From Rhodospirillales bacterium (lineage in GTDB: Bacteria; Pseudomonadota; Alphaproteobacteria; Acetobacterales; Acetobacteraceae): 7,802 nt of DNA. Made by a program: the position numbers and the translations under genes. This document shows positions 4,761 to 7,802 of the stretch, one piece after another. Each line of letters opens with the position of its first letter. Positions within the stretch are counted from its first letter, which is position 1. The stretch covers positions 1 to 7,802 of the forward strand of contig JAATGE010000526.1 in NCBI GenBank assembly GCA_015654825.1, written 5' to 3'. Below the pieces are notes generated by a model that saw nothing but the letters and a program-made list of their open reading frames with translations, searched no databases and was not told where the DNA came from.

Positions 4761-5538
4761 AAAGCGCCACCCACTCCCCCCCGTTGACCTCCAGCGAAGC
4801 GCCGGTAACCTCGCTCGCCAAATCCGACAGCAGAAACAGTACGGCCTTCGCGCAATTCTGATCCGGCGGAATTCGTTTCAACGCGATCCGCGCGATGATC
4901 TCGCCCTCCACGTCCTCTCGCGTGCGCCCGGCCGCCACCATGCCATCGATAAAACCCTGCACAGGCGCGCCATTCATCCAACCCATTACCGTCTGGTTCA
5001 CCCGGATATTGTAGCCCCCGAGCTCTACCGCCAGCTGCCGCGTCACCTGCCCCAGCCCCGCCTTGGCAACCGCGTAGCCGCCCTCGCCGATCATTGGCTT
5101 TCGCGTCGCCATTGTGTTCACATTCACCACCGCGCCGCCGCCTTGCGCCTTCATCTGCGGCAGCACCGCGCGGATCATACGCATCGCACCCATGCAGGCC
5201 ACATCATAGGCTTTCGCCCATTGATCCAGATCGGCCGCCTCGAAACTCCGCCAATCCGGATGGTAATACGCCGAATTGACCAGCCCATCGATCCGCCCGT
5301 ACGCCGCGACCGTTGCGGCCGCCAGCGCCGTACAATCGTCCATGCGGCTTACATCGGTCGGCACCGCGATCCCTTGCCCGCCGGCGGCCCGCACCTCGGC
5401 CAATACCTCCTCGAGGAAGCCCGCGGAGCGGGCGGAAATCGCCACGCGCGCGCCCTGCTTCGCGCCCTCCACCGCCAGCTTGCGACCCATTCCGGGACCC
5501 ACGCCGGTGATCACCACAACCTTTCCGTCCAATATCAT
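4759..5538 (-). CDS. SDR family oxidoreductase with altered catalytic tetrad
   Basis: The 259-residue product has the length and order of FabG-type SDRs. It has the Gly motif TGVGPGMG (11-18), R37 at the end of strand 2 (which favours NADP), TDV (61-63), the active-site YAVAK with Y155 and K159, and the C-terminal VTGASLEVNGGEW (244-256). Three normally conserved features differ. NNAG is NSAY (88-91). The catalytic Asn position after strand 4 is A114 (YDVACMG). The Ser 13 residues before Tyr is T142. Thr could replace Ser chemically, but loss of Asn is less common, so it may be a specialised or non-redox SDR. The ATG at 5538 has TGGAGG 6 bases upstream. An in-frame extension to 5940 exists but overlaps the amidohydrolase and has shadow-like Gly/Arg-rich composition. 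It is the third gene of an operon, 14 bases after the amidohydrolase stop. Confidence 0.9.
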   Translation of the reverse strand: MILDGKVVVITGVGPGMGRKLAVEGAKQGARVAISARSAGFLEEVLAEVRAAGGQGIAVPTDVSRMDDCTALAAATVAAYGRIDGLVNSAYYHPDWRSFEAADLDQWAKAYDVACMGAMRMIRAVLPQMKAQGGGAVVNVNTMATRKPMIGEGGYAVAKAGLGQVTRQLAVELGGYNIRVNQTVMGWMNGAPVQGFIDGMVAAGRTREDVEGEIIARIALKRIPPDQNCAKAVLFLLSDLASEVTGASLEVNGGEWVAL

Positions 5539-5552
5539 CCCGTTCCTCCAGT

Positions 5553-6968
5553 TTATTGAGCCATCTCGTTCCGCTTCGATCGCAACGCCGATACATCGCG
5601 GTGAATAATCACGCCGTCCTGCACCGCGGCCATGACTTCCACCCGATCGAGCGCCACCCGCGCCAAAGCCCAGGGCTGGCGCAACAAACAAAGATCGGCC
5701 GCTGCCCCCGCGCGGACGCGCCGCGCGCGCCCACCCGGCGCTGACCAATGTGTCGTGAACAGTTCCAAAGCTTGCTCCGGTGTCAGCCGCTCCGCCTGCC
5801 CCAGCACGACGCCGCCGCGCGTGCGCCGCTCCACCGCCGCCTGCATTGCCGGCCACGGATCGAAACTCCCGAACGGCGCATCCGTCCCCCCCCCCAGTTT
5901 CACCCCGTGCGCCAGGAACGCGGCGCCGCGGTACAGCCAATCATGCTCCGGTACCGGAACATCTGCGCGATACGCATCGCCGCGTTCAGCAATGAAATGC
6001 GGCTGAGTCACCACAGTTACCCCGGCCGCTGCCATGCGCGATAACATATCGGGCGGCACGACGGATGCATGCTCGATCCGATACCCCCGCGACGGCCCCA
6101 CTTCCTCCATCAAGCTCAACGCGTACGCCAGGTCGGCCTCGGTCACGCAATGCACCGCCACCTGCAAACCATGCGCCGTCGCATGGTGCAGCATCGCCAT
6201 AAACGCCTCCGGTTCCGGATAATCTCCGTCATGCAAATGAATTTTGCGTGCCAGTGCCGCGCAGCCATCGACGCTCTCACAAGCCGCGATCTCCTCGCCG
6301 CCCATGACCGCGACATGCTGGCGCAGTTCCCCCGTCTGCCGCGCCCGCCGGAGCAACTGAAATGCGCCTGCATCGTTTGCCGCCGTCGCATCGCTGACCG
6401 ACGTCACCCCGCGCGCCGCCAGCCGCGCACTCGCCCAAGCCAGCGACGGCGCTTCCGGCTTCAACCGTTCCCGCAACCATTGATCGCCATCGTACAATCG
6501 CCCGGTTGCCCGCCCCGCCGCGCATTCCAACGGCGTGCCCGCCGCCCCCCCGCCCAGCAGCGCCAATGCCGCCGAATTGAAAATCCACAGCCGTCCGCTG
6601 CGATGTTGGATCCGCACCGGCCGATCGGGCACCGCACGATCCAGCCAGGATGCATCGATATCGCCGGCCACCGTCTCATGGTAGGCGACGCCGCGCACCC
6701 ACCCGTCTCCAGGCGCCGCCCGCAGCCGCTCCACCAGCCCGGCCGCCCCAAGCGGCGTTCCGCAAAACACCGAACGAAAGGACGACGCCAGTGCAAATAG
6801 ATGGATGTGATGATCATGCAGCCCAGGCAGCAGGGCACCACCTTCTGCCTCGATCACCATGTCTTCATCGTGAGCCTGCAAGGACGCCGCAATCTCCGCG
6901 ACCATGCCGCCGCCCACACGCACATCCACGCGCTGTCCATTCAACAACGTGGCGGCGCGGATCAGCAT
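5553..6968 (-). CDS. Amidohydrolase family protein (amidohydrolase_3/YtcJ-like)
   Basis: The 471-residue product is a metal-dependent hydrolase of the amidohydrolase superfamily, likely cleaving an amide, ester or cyclic C-N bond in the cytoplasm. An N-terminal small beta domain leads to ALLPGLHDHHIHL (45-57), whose H54-x-H56 pair is the first metal motif. Further ligands visible are H273 (AVHCV), H300 (RIEHAS) and D363 (GGTDAPFGS). K242 (RKIHLHDG) sits where related enzymes have the metal-bridging carboxylated Lys. The C-terminal beta segment (AGAAADLCLL, DGVIIHR) is typical. At 471 residues it is somewhat shorter than YtcJ-type proteins (usually above 500). The ATG at 6968 overlaps the end of the CoA-transferase by 7 bases, so translation is probably coupled; its own ribosome site is weak (GGGCG). 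A 10-G run precedes the D363 codon. The substrate cannot be read from sequence. Confidence 0.9.
   Translation of the reverse strand: MLIRAATLLNGQRVDVRVGGGMVAEIAASLQAHDEDMVIEAEGGALLPGLHDHHIHLFALASSFRSVFCGTPLGAAGLVERLRAAPGDGWVRGVAYHETVAGDIDASWLDRAVPDRPVRIQHRSGRLWIFNSAALALLGGGAAGTPLECAAGRATGRLYDGDQWLRERLKPEAPSLAWASARLAARGVTSVSDATAANDAGAFQLLRRARQTGELRQHVAVMGGEEIAACESVDGCAALARKIHLHDGDYPEPEAFMAMLHHATAHGLQVAVHCVTEADLAYALSLMEEVGPSRGYRIEHASVVPPDMLSRMAAAGVTVVTQPHFIAERGDAYRADVPVPEHDWLYRGAAFLAHGVKLGGGTDAPFGSFDPWPAMQAAVERRTRGGVVLGQAERLTPEQALELFTTHWSAPGGRARRVRAGAAADLCLLRQPWALARVALDRVEVMAAVQDGVIIHRDVSALRSKRNEMAQ
5886..5895 (-). repeat. 10-base G homopolymer inside the amidohydrolase gene
   Basis: Ten consecutive C on the plus strand (G on the coding strand) span the last base of the Leu358 codon and all of Gly359-Gly361 (three GGG codons), just before the Thr-Asp of the metal motif. 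It is the longest homopolymer in the window. Such runs are prone to slippage in replication, transcription and sequencing. Confidence 0.85.
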
Positions 6969-7802
6969 AGTGCGCCCAGCGCGGCAAGCACCGCTGCATT
7001 ATCCGCGCCCAACGCCCGCGCGCGCCGCGTCGCCGCGGGTACCTCGTCTCGGCGCCCCGTCCATTTCGCCGCCAGCCGCGTCCAGCGTTCCGCCCGTGCC
7101 GACAAAAACTCGCCAGGCCAAATCCCACCCAGCCGCGCCGCCCGCGCCGCTACCCCGGCCACGGACATCGCCCCCAACCCGCCGCGGCCCTGCCGCCACG
7201 CCGCCAGTGCCGCCACGGCGGCCTGCAGCCCGGTCAACGGGTCCGCAACCGCATCCCCAACGAACAGCATCTGTCCATAGGTTTCGGCCATGCGCTGCGA
7301 CAATACCGCTGCCACTGCGGCATCGTCGCCAAACCCCACCCATTCTCCTACCGTCGCGTCACGCCCGTACGCGGTCACCGAAACCCACACCAATTCCGGG
7401 CGCTCAGCCAAAAATTCCTCGGCCACAATGCCCATCTGGCGCAGCGCCCGCGGCCGCGAGCCTTCGATGACGATATCCGCGTGCCGCAGCAGCGCGCGCA
7501 GCGCCGCCAGTCCTCGCGCATCGGCAAAATCCAATGCCACGCAGCGCTTTCCGCCATTCAGCCGATCGAAGAATCCGCTGTGCCCCCGCCGCGCCCCATC
7601 CGGTCGCGCAACGCTCTCCACCTTGATTACCTCCGCCGCAGCTCGCAGCAGCAGCGCACCCGCCAAGGGCCCAGCCCACAGCGACGAAAGATCGACCACC
7701 ACGGCCGGCCGCCGCGGCGCCACGCCGGCCGTCCCGGCGTTCGTCACACGGCACCAATCCGGCGCCTGCATAACCCGGTCCGCGCGCGCCACCGCGAGGC
7801 CG
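6962..7802 (-). CDS. CaiB/BaiF (family III) CoA-transferase, 5' end outside the window
   Basis: About 280 residues are visible and the frame stays open to the window edge, so the N-terminus is missing. The Rossmann-like core appears as VVVDLSSLWAGPLAG, then AAEVIKVES (family 'GAeVIKVE'), then LNGGKRCVALDF (family 'N..K.sv.lDl') and ADIVIEGSRPRALRQMGI (family 'aDvvien.rpg....lGl'). GDAVADPLTG holds the Asp (codon 7241-7243) at the position of the catalytic aspartate that forms a CoA-aspartyl intermediate in formyl-CoA transferase. These enzymes move CoA between carboxylic acids. At least 30 residues precede the first core strand, more than in short family members, so an N-terminal extension or second domain lies to the right. 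A GTG at 7792 has no ribosome site and is probably internal. It is the first visible gene of the operon, and its stop overlaps the amidohydrolase start. Confidence 0.88.
   Translation of the reverse strand, partial: GLAVARADRVMQAPDWCRVTNAGTAGVAPRRPAVVVDLSSLWAGPLAGALLLRAAAEVIKVESVARPDGARRGHSGFFDRLNGGKRCVALDFADARGLAALRALLRHADIVIEGSRPRALRQMGIVAEEFLAERPELVWVSVTAYGRDATVGEWVGFGDDAAVAAVLSQRMAETYGQMLFVGDAVADPLTGLQAAVAALAAWRQGRGGLGAMSVAGVAARAARLGGIWPGEFLSARAERWTRLAAKWTGRRDEVPAATRRARALGADNAAVLAALGALC

Noticed and set aside
5539..5940. Upstream in-frame extension of the second SDR gene
   Set aside because: It overlaps the amidohydrolase coding sequence, is Gly/Arg-rich, and the SDR fold and ribosome site both point to the ATG at 5538. 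Kept only as context for the G-run observation.
6069..6800. Open frame of 243 codons on the plus strand
   Set aside because: It is antisense to the amidohydrolase, Arg/Pro-rich and without motifs.
1..7802. CRISPR array, tRNA, rRNA, riboswitch
   Set aside because: No regularly spaced direct repeats, no cloverleaf with a T-loop sequence and no known riboswitch core was visible by eye. A profile search could not be run.

Overview
The window is GC-rich bacterial DNA with short intergenic gaps, GTG as well as ATG starts, and many small GC-rich palindromes between genes. It contains an S53 (sedolisin) protease, a DUF6356-like small membrane protein, an Lrp/AsnC regulator, two short-chain dehydrogenases (SDRs), an amidohydrolase and a family III CoA-transferase. 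This mix, with the repeat type, suggests a proteobacterium, most likely alphaproteobacterial (Acetobacteraceae or Sphingomonadales style). That is an inference; no rRNA or taxonomic marker is present.

Layout. Positions 1-553 hold a palindrome fragment, a possible small three-helix membrane protein on the + strand (110-397) and a repeat island. Positions 554-1369 hold an Lrp/AsnC regulator (minus) divergent from a 79-residue DUF6356-like membrane protein (plus). Their shared 105-base gap carries a good sigma70-type promoter for the regulator and a perfect 11-bp inverted repeat that covers the regulator's Shine-Dalgarno sequence. Positions 1370-1663 are non-coding, with a second, larger repeat island and a strong intrinsic terminator. 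Positions 1664-3580 (minus) encode a secreted S53 protease with signal peptide, prodomain and complete catalytic residues but an apparently degraded calcium site. Its upstream region has a candidate promoter overlapped by a 12-bp palindrome. Positions 3708-4577 (minus) encode a classical SDR. A third repeat island (4606-4760) separates it from a tight minus-strand operon running out of the window: CoA-transferase (5' end cut off), amidohydrolase (7-bp overlap) and a second SDR (14-bp gap).

How the genes may work together. The CoA-transferase/amidohydrolase/SDR operon looks like part of a catabolic pathway in which an amide, ester or ring substrate is hydrolysed, an acid is activated to a CoA thioester and a hydroxyl or keto group is oxidised or reduced. 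The substrate cannot be read from the sequence. The first SDR may be co-expressed or may be a separate unit. The protease acts outside the cytoplasm and looks independent.

The main non-gene signals are a family of stacked palindromes repeated in every larger intergenic gap, an mRNA-level or operator-level control element on the Lrp-type gene, and a 10-G tract in the amidohydrolase whose -1 frame stays open into the following SDR. I found no CRISPR array, tRNA, rRNA, insertion sequence or phage gene, and nothing that is clearly a new defence or mobile system.
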